From positions 1-8,830 of the forward strand of contig CAMFSN010000062.1 of assembly GCA_945983015.1 (NCBI GenBank): a stretch of DNA of 8,830 nt, given 5' to 3'. Within the stretch, counting starts at the first letter, position 1; every line of letters starts with the position of its first letter. This document shows, in pieces, positions 1 through 5,746 of this stretch. Below the pieces are notes generated by a model. The model did not search any database and was not told the DNA's origin. It worked only from the letters and a program-made list of their open reading frames with translations. Source of the stretch: an uncultured Bacteroidales bacterium. Its GTDB lineage: Bacteria > Bacteroidota > Bacteroidia > Bacteroidales > UBA932. Made by a program: the position numbers and the translations under genes.

Positions 1-71
1 TTCCGGCGCGATTCGAACGCGCGACCCACAGCTTAGAAGGCTGTTGCTCTATCCAGCTGAGCTACGGAACC
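1..71 (-). tRNA. tRNA-Arg (anticodon TCT), 3' end cut by window edge
   Basis: Reading the minus strand from base 71, the sequence folds as a standard cloverleaf. It has a 7-nt acceptor 5' strand GGTTCCG, a D arm with GCTC/GAGC, a 5-bp anticodon stem ACAGC/GCTGT enclosing the 7-nt loop CTTCTAA, a 5-nt variable region, and a T arm GCGCG/CGCGC around TTCGAAT. The loop centre TCT reads AGA/AGG arginine codons. Only CGGAA of the 3' acceptor strand is present. The last two paired bases, the discriminator and any encoded CCA lie outside the window. A minus-strand -7 box at 85-92 would place its transcription start about 10 nt upstream of the mature 5' end. Fold and anticodon are seen directly; identity is secure. 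Confidence 0.96.
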
Positions 72-84
72 TTTAAACGGACCG

Positions 85-116
85 CAAATATAAGGTATTT
101 TTTGGAAAATTGCTAA
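85..116 (-). promoter_or_regulatory. Bacteroidota-type promoter of the tRNA-Arg
   Basis: On the minus strand, TATATTTG (85-92) matches the Bacteroidota -7 consensus TAnnTTTG exactly. Nineteen bases upstream is TTAGC (112-116), one mismatch from a TTTGC-like -33 element and at the usual spacing. The predicted start is near base 81, giving a short leader before the tRNA at 71. The -33 element overlaps the plus-strand -7 box of nfnA, so the two promoters may compete. This is a consensus match by eye, not an experimental assignment. Confidence 0.6.
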
Positions 117-121
117 CTTTG
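114..121 (+). promoter_or_regulatory. Bacteroidota -7 box upstream of nfnA
   Basis: TAACTTTG matches TAnnTTTG exactly, and its last G is only seven bases before the nfnA start codon at 129. If this box is used, transcription would begin about 3-5 nt before the ATG, giving a nearly leaderless mRNA. I see no convincing TTTG-like -33 element at the expected distance. The short pyrimidine-rich stretch before the ATG contains no Shine-Dalgarno sequence. Confidence 0.55.
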
Positions 122-128
122 TTCTTCT

Positions 129-959
129 ATGTATGAGATAATTTCAAAAGAAATGCTTACTCCGACCATTTGTCGGATGGTGCTATCTGCTCCTCGTTGT
201 GCAAAAGCAGCGCAGCCAGGCCAATTCTTAATCGTTATCGTAGATGAAAAGGGAGAAAGAATCCCTCTGACTGTAAGCGACTCTGACCCCGAGCAGGGAA
301 CAATCGCGATTGTTACCCAAGGAGTCGGAGCTTCCACTAAAAAGATACTCTCTATGGAAGTAGGGGACTCTTTTGCAGATGTGGTCGGACCATTAGGCAG
401 GGAATCCGATTTCGTCCACATCCCCGAGGAGGAATTGAAAAAACTATCCTATGTATTCATCGCCGGAGGCGTAGGCACTGCGCCGGTTTATCCTCAAGCC
501 AAGTGGCTTCACGAGCGTGGCGTTCACGTGGAGGTGATAATTGGCGCGAGAAACAAAGACCTTCTTATCTATACGGAAGAGATGGCCAAAGTCTGCGACC
601 GTCTTCACATCTGTACCGATGACGGCTCCGTAGGTTTTCACGGAGTGGGAACCGCTATGCTGGAGAAATTGGTCTCTGAAGGCCAGCACTTCGACAGAGC
701 GGTGGCTATCGGACCTATGATAATGATGAAATTCAGCACTTTGACCTGTAAAAAACTTGGTATTCCAATTACTGTCAGCCTTAACACCTTAATGGTGGAC
801 GGCACTGGAATGTGCGGGGCTTGCAGGGTAAGTGTAGGAGGAAAGATGAAATTCGCCTGCGTGGATGGACCAGAGTTCGATGGATATCTGGTCGATTTCG
901 ACGAGGCTATGAGACGTTTAGGACAATATAAGGCAGAGGAGGCTGCAGTAAATCAATGA
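129..959 (+). CDS. nfnA: NfnA: small FAD/[2Fe-2S] subunit of NADH-dependent ferredoxin:NADP+ oxidoreductase
   Basis: This 276-residue protein belongs to the ferredoxin-NADP+ reductase-like family that includes NfnA/SudB and the dihydroorotate dehydrogenase electron-transfer subunit. An N-terminal flavin-binding barrel (about 1-100) carries RIPLTVS (44-50), the FAD contact region. A nucleotide-binding domain follows with GGVGTAP (113-119). The C-terminus holds the iron-sulfur motif: D224, C229, C232 and C244, with spacing 5-3-12. This agrees with the unusual Asp plus three Cys [2Fe-2S] site known in Nfn enzymes. In the known complex, this cytoplasmic subunit oxidises or reduces NAD(H) at its FAD and passes electrons to NfnB. 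The stop overlaps the nfnB start as ATGA, so the two are translationally coupled. The ATG at 129 is chosen because the family begins just before such a 'YEI' strand and the promoter ends at 121. Homologous SudB or PyrK-like roles are less likely given the adjacent large subunit. Confidence 0.9.
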   Translation: MYEIISKEMLTPTICRMVLSAPRCAKAAQPGQFLIVIVDEKGERIPLTVSDSDPEQGTIAIVTQGVGASTKKILSMEVGDSFADVVGPLGRESDFVHIPEEELKKLSYVFIAGGVGTAPVYPQAKWLHERGVHVEVIIGARNKDLLIYTEEMAKVCDRLHICTDDGSVGFHGVGTAMLEKLVSEGQHFDRAVAIGPMIMMKFSTLTCKKLGIPITVSLNTLMVDGTGMCGACRVSVGGKMKFACVDGPEFDGYLVDFDEAMRRLGQYKAEEAAVNQ

Positions 960-2341
960 TACTCACACAAAGGACAAAACTCAGGGAACAGGATCCTAAG
1001 ATTCGTTCCCACAATTTTCAGGAAGTAAGTTTAGGTTTTAATCTGCAGGAGGCTCAGTCCGAGGCTCAGAGATGTCTTCATTGTAAGAATCCACGCTGTG
1101 TGGCAGCCTGCCCTGTGGGAATCGATATTCCAGGTTTCATCTCTCATATAAAGGAGGGAAATATTACTGAGGCGGCTGCTGTCATCTTCAGGGACTCATC
1201 CCTGCCTGCAGTATGTGGCAGAGTTTGCCCTCAGGAGACTCAGTGCGAGGGTTCCTGCGTGCTTGGCATAAAGTCAGAAAGCGTGGCTATAGGTGCTCTG
1301 GAGCGCTTTGTCGCCGATTATTGCGCGGAGAATGACTGTGAGCCGACCGTGGAAAAGCAGGAGTTGAAGGATGCCCCGAAGGTGGCAGTGGTAGGCTCAG
1401 GGCCTGCCGGATTGGCCTGCGCCAGCGACCTGGCCAAATGGGGCTATAAGGTTACGGTCTTCGAGGCTCTGCATAAACTCGGGGGCGTGTTAGCCTATGG
1501 CATTCCGGAGTTTCGCTTGCCTAAGGATACGGTGCTCAAGAGAGAAATTGACAAGCTCGCCGAATTGGGCGTGCAGTTCGAGACGGACGTGATAATTGGC
1601 AGGACATTAAGCATAGATGATCTTTTCGACAAGGAGGGTTTCAAGGCAGTGTTCATCGGCAGCGGGGCAGGATTGCCGAAATTTATGGGCATCCCTGGAG
1701 AGAATCTGAACGGAGTATTCTCTGCCAATGAATTTCTTACCCGTAATAACCTGATGAAGGCTTATCGGGAGGATTATCTGACTCCAATCCACGCCGGAAA
1801 GAAGGTATGCGTAGTGGGTGGTGGCAATGTGGCTATGGATGCAGCCAGGACAGCTCTGAGACTTGGGGCTGAGGTGCATATCGTCTATAGGCGTACCGAG
1901 AAGGAGTTGCCAGCCAGAAGAGAGGAGGTGCATCACGCCGAGGCTGAAGGGATTATCTTCGATATGCTTACCAATCCTGTGGAGATACTCGGAGATGACA
2001 AGTCCTGGGTAAGAGCTCTGAAATGTGTCAAGATGGAACTTGGTGAGCCTGACGAAAGCGGAAGGTGTCGTCCTGTAGCTGTCGAGGGTTCAGAGTTTGA
2101 GATAGAGACCGACACTGTTATAATGGCCCTTGGTACTAGCCCTAATCCATTGATAGTCAACAGTACTGATGGCCTGGAGGCGAATCGTAGGGGAGGCATC
2201 ATAGCCAGTGAGGAAGGGCTTACCACCAGAGCTGGCGTCTTCGCCGGAGGCGACGCCGTAACTGGAGCAGCTACTGTAATTCTCGCGATGGGCGCTGGCC
2301 GAAAAGCCGCCGCAGCTATCAGGGACTACCTTACAGCTTGA
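956..2341 (+). CDS. nfnB: NfnB: large bifurcating-flavin subunit of the Nfn transhydrogenase (GltD-like)
   Basis: This 461-residue protein has the glutamate-synthase-small-subunit fold and a length typical of NfnB (NfnL). The N-terminal ferredoxin-like domain has two cysteine groups, C40/C43/C48/C52 and C87/C91/C97/C101. E116 in IGALERF is the likely non-cysteine ligand of one [4Fe-4S] cluster, matching the Glu/Gln position known in Nfn and dihydropyrimidine dehydrogenase. An FAD Rossmann motif follows (VAVVGSGPAGLA, 143-154), then an NADPH motif (VCVVGGGNVAMDAA, 284-297, with YRR at 311-313) and a closing FAD motif (GVFAGGDAV, 428-436). The known enzyme couples NADPH, NAD+ and ferredoxin by flavin-based bifurcation in the cytoplasm. 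No glutamate synthase large subunit is adjacent, and NfnA is fused translationally upstream (ATGA). Automated pipelines often label such genes gltD/gltA; I think Nfn is the better reading. The 3' end overlaps the opposing gene by 11 bp. Confidence 0.9.
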   Translation: MILTQRTKLREQDPKIRSHNFQEVSLGFNLQEAQSEAQRCLHCKNPRCVAACPVGIDIPGFISHIKEGNITEAAAVIFRDSSLPAVCGRVCPQETQCEGSCVLGIKSESVAIGALERFVADYCAENDCEPTVEKQELKDAPKVAVVGSGPAGLACASDLAKWGYKVTVFEALHKLGGVLAYGIPEFRLPKDTVLKREIDKLAELGVQFETDVIIGRTLSIDDLFDKEGFKAVFIGSGAGLPKFMGIPGENLNGVFSANEFLTRNNLMKAYREDYLTPIHAGKKVCVVGGGNVAMDAARTALRLGAEVHIVYRRTEKELPARREEVHHAEAEGIIFDMLTNPVEILGDDKSWVRALKCVKMELGEPDESGRCRPVAVEGSEFEIETDTVIMALGTSPNPLIVNSTDGLEANRRGGIIASEEGLTTRAGVFAGGDAVTGAATVILAMGAGRKAAAAIRDYLTA

Positions 2342-2348
2342 TTTTTTT
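2314..2348 (+). terminator. Possible weak intrinsic terminator at the end of nfnB
   Basis: AGCT (2314-2317) pairs with AGCT (2335-2338). The stem continues with a T-A pair and an AGG/CCT core, interrupted by two mismatches, around a 5-nt loop. The stop codon follows, then seven T residues (2342-2348). The imperfect stem makes it a weak candidate. It lies inside coding sequence on both strands, and the T-run is the reverse complement of the lysine codons near the C-terminus of the opposing gene. Confidence 0.35.
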
Positions 2349-3305
2349 CTGAGAAGATATTAGAGACAGCGCTCCCAATGCTACCAGCATCAGGGAGCGT
2401 GTTTCGTGTGTAAGGGTGGCGAAAAGAATGCCTATCTCCCAACTGGCTCCGTAGAGGGCCGACAGGGCGCTAGCCACGAAGTAGTGATAGGCGCCGAAGC
2501 CACCTGGAACCGGAAGCAGGGAAGAGAGGTTGCCCACCACGGAGATAAAGAGGGCATCGCTTATCCCCAGATGATTCAGGGCAGGCACCGCCTTGAACAC
2601 ACAGAAGCACATCATAAAGTAGGACACCCATATTCCGGCAGAAAGCAGAACGAAAGGCACTTTGCTCGGGGTCTGGGCAAAAGTCTTAAAGCCATCGAAA
2701 ATTCCGCTTATCCATCCGGCCAATTTCCCCGCCACTGCGTTTCTCTCTCTGTATCTGAATATCACATAGATGGCCAATGCTAACAGGAGTACTGCCCCCA
2801 GCAGGATAGGGATTACCTTCCACCTTCCTGCTATCTTCATAGCTATATTGTCTATAAACCAATTGGCTATCTCCCCAGAGTTCAGGACTATGGCTAGAAT
2901 GATAAGGATGAAGACCATCAGCATATCCCAAGCCCTTTCCATCAGGATGGTCCCCACGGTCTTGTCGTAAGGGGTCTTCTTGTTTGTTACCGCCCCGCAC
3001 CTGACCAGAAAGCTCACCCAGGGTACCACCACGCTCAGCAGATTCCCTATGTTACAGGCGTCCCACAGGTCCTTCCTGCGGATATCCTTGTTTATGGGGA
3101 GCATCAGAAGCCTCCACCTTTCGCTGCGCAGCAGCAGAGCCATTAAGGCGAATGCCAATGAACCTGCGACCCAGAGCCACTTCGTGTCGTATAGTGCATC
3201 TACGAAAATCTGCCAATCCACCTCTCTGAGAGCGAGATAAACCAACACTGCGGCAAGAGCGGCCGCCAGGATATATTTTAATACGTTTAGTATTTTCTTT
3301 GACAT
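2331..3305 (-). CDS. Flippase-like integral membrane protein (UPF0104 / LPG-synthase transmembrane family)
   Basis: This 324-residue, very hydrophobic protein shows about eight membrane segments, roughly at 9-26, 44-60, 84-102, 126-142, 164-183, 217-238, 248-266 and 300-316. Family hallmarks are a basic RSERWRLLM stretch (60-68), ERAWD (123-127) and LLPVPGGFGAYH (263-274), the conserved PxPGGxG turn. It ends in a lysine-rich tail (QKKIKL). These features match the transmembrane domain of MprF/AglD/YbhN-like proteins, annotated as 'flippase-like domain'. No C-terminal aminoacyl-transferase domain is present, so it should not be called MprF. Family members act in the cytoplasmic membrane and some move or modify lipids; the substrate here is unknown. 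It overlaps nfnB by 11 bp tail to tail and is divergent from the kinase operon. The start is the first ATG after a -7 box. Confidence 0.85.
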   Translation of the reverse strand: MSKKILNVLKYILAAALAAVLVYLALREVDWQIFVDALYDTKWLWVAGSLAFALMALLLRSERWRLLMLPINKDIRRKDLWDACNIGNLLSVVVPWVSFLVRCGAVTNKKTPYDKTVGTILMERAWDMLMVFILIILAIVLNSGEIANWFIDNIAMKIAGRWKVIPILLGAVLLLALAIYVIFRYRERNAVAGKLAGWISGIFDGFKTFAQTPSKVPFVLLSAGIWVSYFMMCFCVFKAVPALNHLGISDALFISVVGNLSSLLPVPGGFGAYHYFVASALSALYGASWEIGILFATLTHETRSLMLVALGALSLISSQKKIKL

Positions 3306-3313
3306 ATTCCCTG

Positions 3314-3321
3314 CAAATTTA
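3314..3321 (-). promoter_or_regulatory. Bacteroidota -7 box for the flippase-like gene
   Basis: On the minus strand the sequence reads TAAATTTG, an exact TAnnTTTG match, ending eight bases before the ATG at 3305. Its use would give a leader of about 4-5 nt. An AGGGA element lies between the box and the ATG; it would only be available for ribosome binding if transcription started further upstream. No good -33 element is seen. Confidence 0.5.
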
Positions 3322-3335
3322 ACATAATTTTTATG

Positions 3336-3343
3336 TACTTTTG
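3336..3343 (+). promoter_or_regulatory. Bacteroidota -7 box for the kinase-to-nhaC operon
   Basis: TACTTTTG is an exact TAnnTTTG match, 14 bp away from the oppositely oriented box of the flippase-like gene in the same 56-bp spacer. The predicted start is near 3347, leaving about 15 nt before the ATG at 3362. The box covers a possible upstream TTG start at 3341, which argues against that start. No -33 element is obvious. Confidence 0.55.
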
Positions 3344-3361
3344 CATTTAATCATATTTGCT

Positions 3362-4357
3362 ATGAAATCTATACTTGGAATCGGGAACGCCCTTACTGAC
3401 ATTCTTGCAGTCCTTCCGGATGACTCGCTGTTAAAGAAATTTCATCTTCCTAAAGGCAGCATGCAGCACGTGGATATGGAGACTGGAGACAAGATCTGGC
3501 AGTCGCTCAAACCATTAGGCGTAAAGTATGTCGCCGGCGGAAGCGCAGCTAACACCATCACCTGTACATCTATTTTCGGAATGCCTTCTTCTTTTATCGG
3601 GAAGATAGGGGAGGATGAACTTGGCCTTCTGTTCAAAAGCGATCAGGAGCAGTACGGAGTCAAATCCCTGCTTTTGAAAAGCGAGCACTCCAGCGGAAGA
3701 AGTATGGTCTTTGTGAGCGGAGGTAATGCCGAGAGGACCTTTGCGGTTTATCTGGGAGCGGCTTTGGACCTGGTGCCGGAAGACCTCAAGGCAGAGTATT
3801 TTGAAGGACACGACTACTTCCATATAGAAGGGTATTTGGTTCAGAACCAGGCGCTTATCAGAAAAGCAGTGGAGTTGGCCCACGATGCCGGCTGTATCAT
3901 CTCCCTGGATATGGCCTCGTATAACGTCGTGGAAAGTAACAATGCTTTCCTGCATAATATCATAGACAGATATGTGGACATAGTCTTTGCTAACGAGACT
4001 GAGGCGAGGGCATTCACTAAGATAGCCGACCCCAAGGAATCCCTTGAAGAGATATCAAACCACTGTAAGATAGCAGTGGTGAAAGTGGGAAAGGATGGCT
4101 CCTGGGTCAAATCAGCCGAAGAAGAGTATCATATTCCGGCCTGGGAGGCTGATCCGGTAGATGCGACCGGAGCCGGAGACACTTATGCCGCAGGTTTTCT
4201 GTATGCCCATTCTTTGGGCCTTCCTTTGAAGGTCTGCGGAGAGGTCGGGTCCATTATCGCGGCTAAGGTCGTGGAAGTAATTGGAACGAAGATGGACGTG
4301 AACCGCTGGAAGCAGGCGAACGCCGAGATTCAGGCGCTTATAGAGTCAGTCAGATAG
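3362..4357 (+). CDS. PfkB-family sugar/nucleoside kinase, probably adenosine kinase
   Basis: From the ATG at 3362 the protein has 331 residues. It shows the PfkB plan: an N-terminal substrate strand GIGNALTDILA (6-16), the glycine-rich substrate loop GGSAANT (59-65), a lid region around 110-135, the metal/ATP motif NETE (211-214), and signature two, DATGAGD (267-273), where D273 is the catalytic base. The opening GNALTD and the PKGSM stretch (30-34) resemble the Bacteroidota proteins annotated as adenosine kinase, which convert adenosine to AMP with ATP in the cytosol. Ribokinase or fructokinase cannot be excluded from sequence alone. In-frame coding extends upstream to a TTG at 3341, but that overlaps the promoter and adds residues not seen in the family. 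It is first in an operon, with a 1-nt gap to the next gene. Confidence 0.88.
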   Translation: MKSILGIGNALTDILAVLPDDSLLKKFHLPKGSMQHVDMETGDKIWQSLKPLGVKYVAGGSAANTITCTSIFGMPSSFIGKIGEDELGLLFKSDQEQYGVKSLLLKSEHSSGRSMVFVSGGNAERTFAVYLGAALDLVPEDLKAEYFEGHDYFHIEGYLVQNQALIRKAVELAHDAGCIISLDMASYNVVESNNAFLHNIIDRYVDIVFANETEARAFTKIADPKESLEEISNHCKIAVVKVGKDGSWVKSAEEEYHIPAWEADPVDATGAGDTYAAGFLYAHSLGLPLKVCGEVGSIIAAKVVEVIGTKMDVNRWKQANAEIQALIESVR

Positions 4358-4358
4358 T

Positions 4359-4883
4359 ATGAGGAATCCTTTTGTAATACTGGCCAGAGCACTATCCCTT
4401 GCAAGGCACCGTTCAAAGATAGAGCACGCTATATGCCCTTTGTCCAAGTGCAGTAAGGTTACTGTCCTGATTGACGGGACGGATTCTTCGGCTCAGGCTT
4501 GCGCAGATGAGGCGAATGCCTTCTTCGGGAAAAGAAAATTGGCCTGCCAGATATTTGTCATAAATCCTTCGAAGGAAGCTCCGAAAGAGCAGGTGAAGGG
4601 GGCGCAGATGATTCTCCGTAAGAATATAAAGTGGTATGGAAGGGCTAAGAGGTCAAAAAAGTATCCTTATCCTGATGGAAAGGAAGACCTGCTGATCAAT
4701 CTTCTCCCTGAGGATAACTATACAGCCCATTATGCCTCCCTGTGTTCAATGGCCAAATTTAAAGTGGGGATCTATCAAAGTGGCAGAAAGCCTTTGTTCG
4801 ACCTGCTGATCAGTAATACCGATAATTTTTCTCAAGTTCAGATTTTCGCCCAGATTGAGGCAGTGTTAAATTCCATAGTATGA
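4359..4883 (+). CDS. DUF6913-like small protein of unknown function
   Basis: This 174-residue soluble protein has no signal peptide or membrane segment. The N-terminus is basic (RALSLARHRSK). A strand with VTVLIDGTDSS (34-44) is followed by a helix, and a second strand LACQIFVINP (61-70) gives an alternating alpha/beta start. The middle has RKNIKWYGRAKRSKKYPYP (87-105), then LLINLLPEDN (111-120) and AKFKVGIYQSG (132-142). The 'xxIKWYG' and 'AKFKVG' blocks are what I recall of DUF6913, a family I associate with Bacteroidota and for which I know no assigned role. Cysteines at 26, 31, 48, 63 and 129 are scattered and form no metal motif. It starts 1 nt after the kinase stop, and its own stop overlaps the DUF368 start (ATGA). 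It is therefore almost certainly co-expressed with both. Confidence 0.75.
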   Translation: MRNPFVILARALSLARHRSKIEHAICPLSKCSKVTVLIDGTDSSAQACADEANAFFGKRKLACQIFVINPSKEAPKEQVKGAQMILRKNIKWYGRAKRSKKYPYPDGKEDLLINLLPEDNYTAHYASLCSMAKFKVGIYQSGRKPLFDLLISNTDNFSQVQIFAQIEAVLNSIV

Positions 4884-5746
4884 AACAATTTTTGTCCACA
4901 GTATTGAAAGGTTTTGGAATGGGGGCGGCCAATGTGGTTCCTGGCGTGTCAGGAGGCACCATAGCCCTGATTACAGGTATTTATTCCAGATTGATAGCTT
5001 GTATCAGTTCCTTTGCCTCTGTCAAGAAGTGGAAATTGTTCTTCAAGGGGAACTTTAAACTCTGGTGGAAGGAGGTGGACGGGACTTTCCTGCTTGCCCT
5101 TTTCCTGGGTCTGGTTCTGAGCATTTTGAGTCTTGCCAAGCTGGTGACTTGGGCACTGGTGGAATATCCTGTGCTTACCTGGGCTTTTTTCTTCGGGCTG
5201 ATTATAGTCTCCGCTGTATATATGATTTTACAGGTGAAGGATTTAAAGTGGAAAGACCTGATTTGGGTGTTAATTGGAATCGCCCTCGGCATCCTTTTCT
5301 GTTATCTGACACCTACCCATACTCCTGAAACTGCCTGGTTTTATTTTTTGAGCGGGGCGATAGCCATCTGCACTATGATACTTCCTGGAGTGTCCGGCAG
5401 TTTTGTCCTGCAGATTTTCGGAAATTACGATGTGGTGATGAAGGCTCTGGATCTGAGCGCCTTGAACTGGGGCGTGCTCCTGCCTTTCGCCATAGGCGCA
5501 GTGGTGGGAATCGTGGCCTTTTCCAAATTCCTGAAGTGGCTCCTTTCCAAATGCGAGAGGGCGACTATGCTTATTCTGGTGGGTTTTGTTCTGGGTACAG
5601 TCTTGAAGGTGTGGCCTTGGGCGGATATGCAGGCAGTCGAGGCGGCAGGTCACGGCTTACAGGTTCCTGGAGCCATAGTGGCTATGGCCCTGGGTGCGGC
5701 GCTGGTCATAATTATTCAAAAAATATCGAAAAACTATGAATCTTAA
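4880..5746 (+). CDS. DUF368 family membrane protein (PopT-type undecaprenyl-phosphate translocase)
   Basis: This 288-residue multi-spanning protein is of the usual family length. The diagnostic motif VVPGVSGGT (19-27) appears near the N-terminus, and a second copy, ILPGVSGSF (167-175), marks an internally duplicated architecture. Hydrophobic segments lie at about 13-35, 69-92, 98-117, 126-144, 154-172, 197-215, 228-244 and 262-281. DUF368 proteins, named PopT in Vibrio cholerae, were reported to return the carrier lipid undecaprenyl phosphate to the cytoplasmic face of the inner membrane. They matter for growth at alkaline pH. Assigning that role here is by family only. The gene is coupled to the upstream gene by ATGA and overlaps nhaC by 11 nt. 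No Shine-Dalgarno sequence precedes it, consistent with re-initiation by coupled ribosomes. Confidence 0.88.
   Translation: MKQFLSTVLKGFGMGAANVVPGVSGGTIALITGIYSRLIACISSFASVKKWKLFFKGNFKLWWKEVDGTFLLALFLGLVLSILSLAKLVTWALVEYPVLTWAFFFGLIIVSAVYMILQVKDLKWKDLIWVLIGIALGILFCYLTPTHTPETAWFYFLSGAIAICTMILPGVSGSFVLQIFGNYDVVMKALDLSALNWGVLLPFAIGAVVGIVAFSKFLKWLLSKCERATMLILVGFVLGTVLKVWPWADMQAVEAAGHGLQVPGAIVAMALGAALVIIIQKISKNYES

Noticed and set aside
1..71. tRNA gene considered as an integration site
   Set aside because: No integrase, no direct repeat of the tRNA end and no foreign-looking genes are present in the window. The tRNA appears to be an ordinary chromosomal gene.
2406..2783. Plus-strand open frame of 125 codons
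   Set aside because: It lies wholly opposite the flippase-like gene. Its translation is low in complexity, with no domain or initiation signal, and the minus-strand frame has clear family motifs.
2331..3305. Full MprF (lysyl-phosphatidylglycerol synthase)
   Set aside because: At 324 residues it has only the transmembrane domain and lacks the cytoplasmic aminoacyl-transferase domain, so a generic flippase-like label is all the sequence supports.
3341..3361. Upstream TTG start adding seven residues to the PfkB kinase
   Set aside because: The TTG lies inside the predicted -7 box, and the added residues precede the family's normal MKSILGIGN opening. The ATG at 3362 fits both family and promoter.
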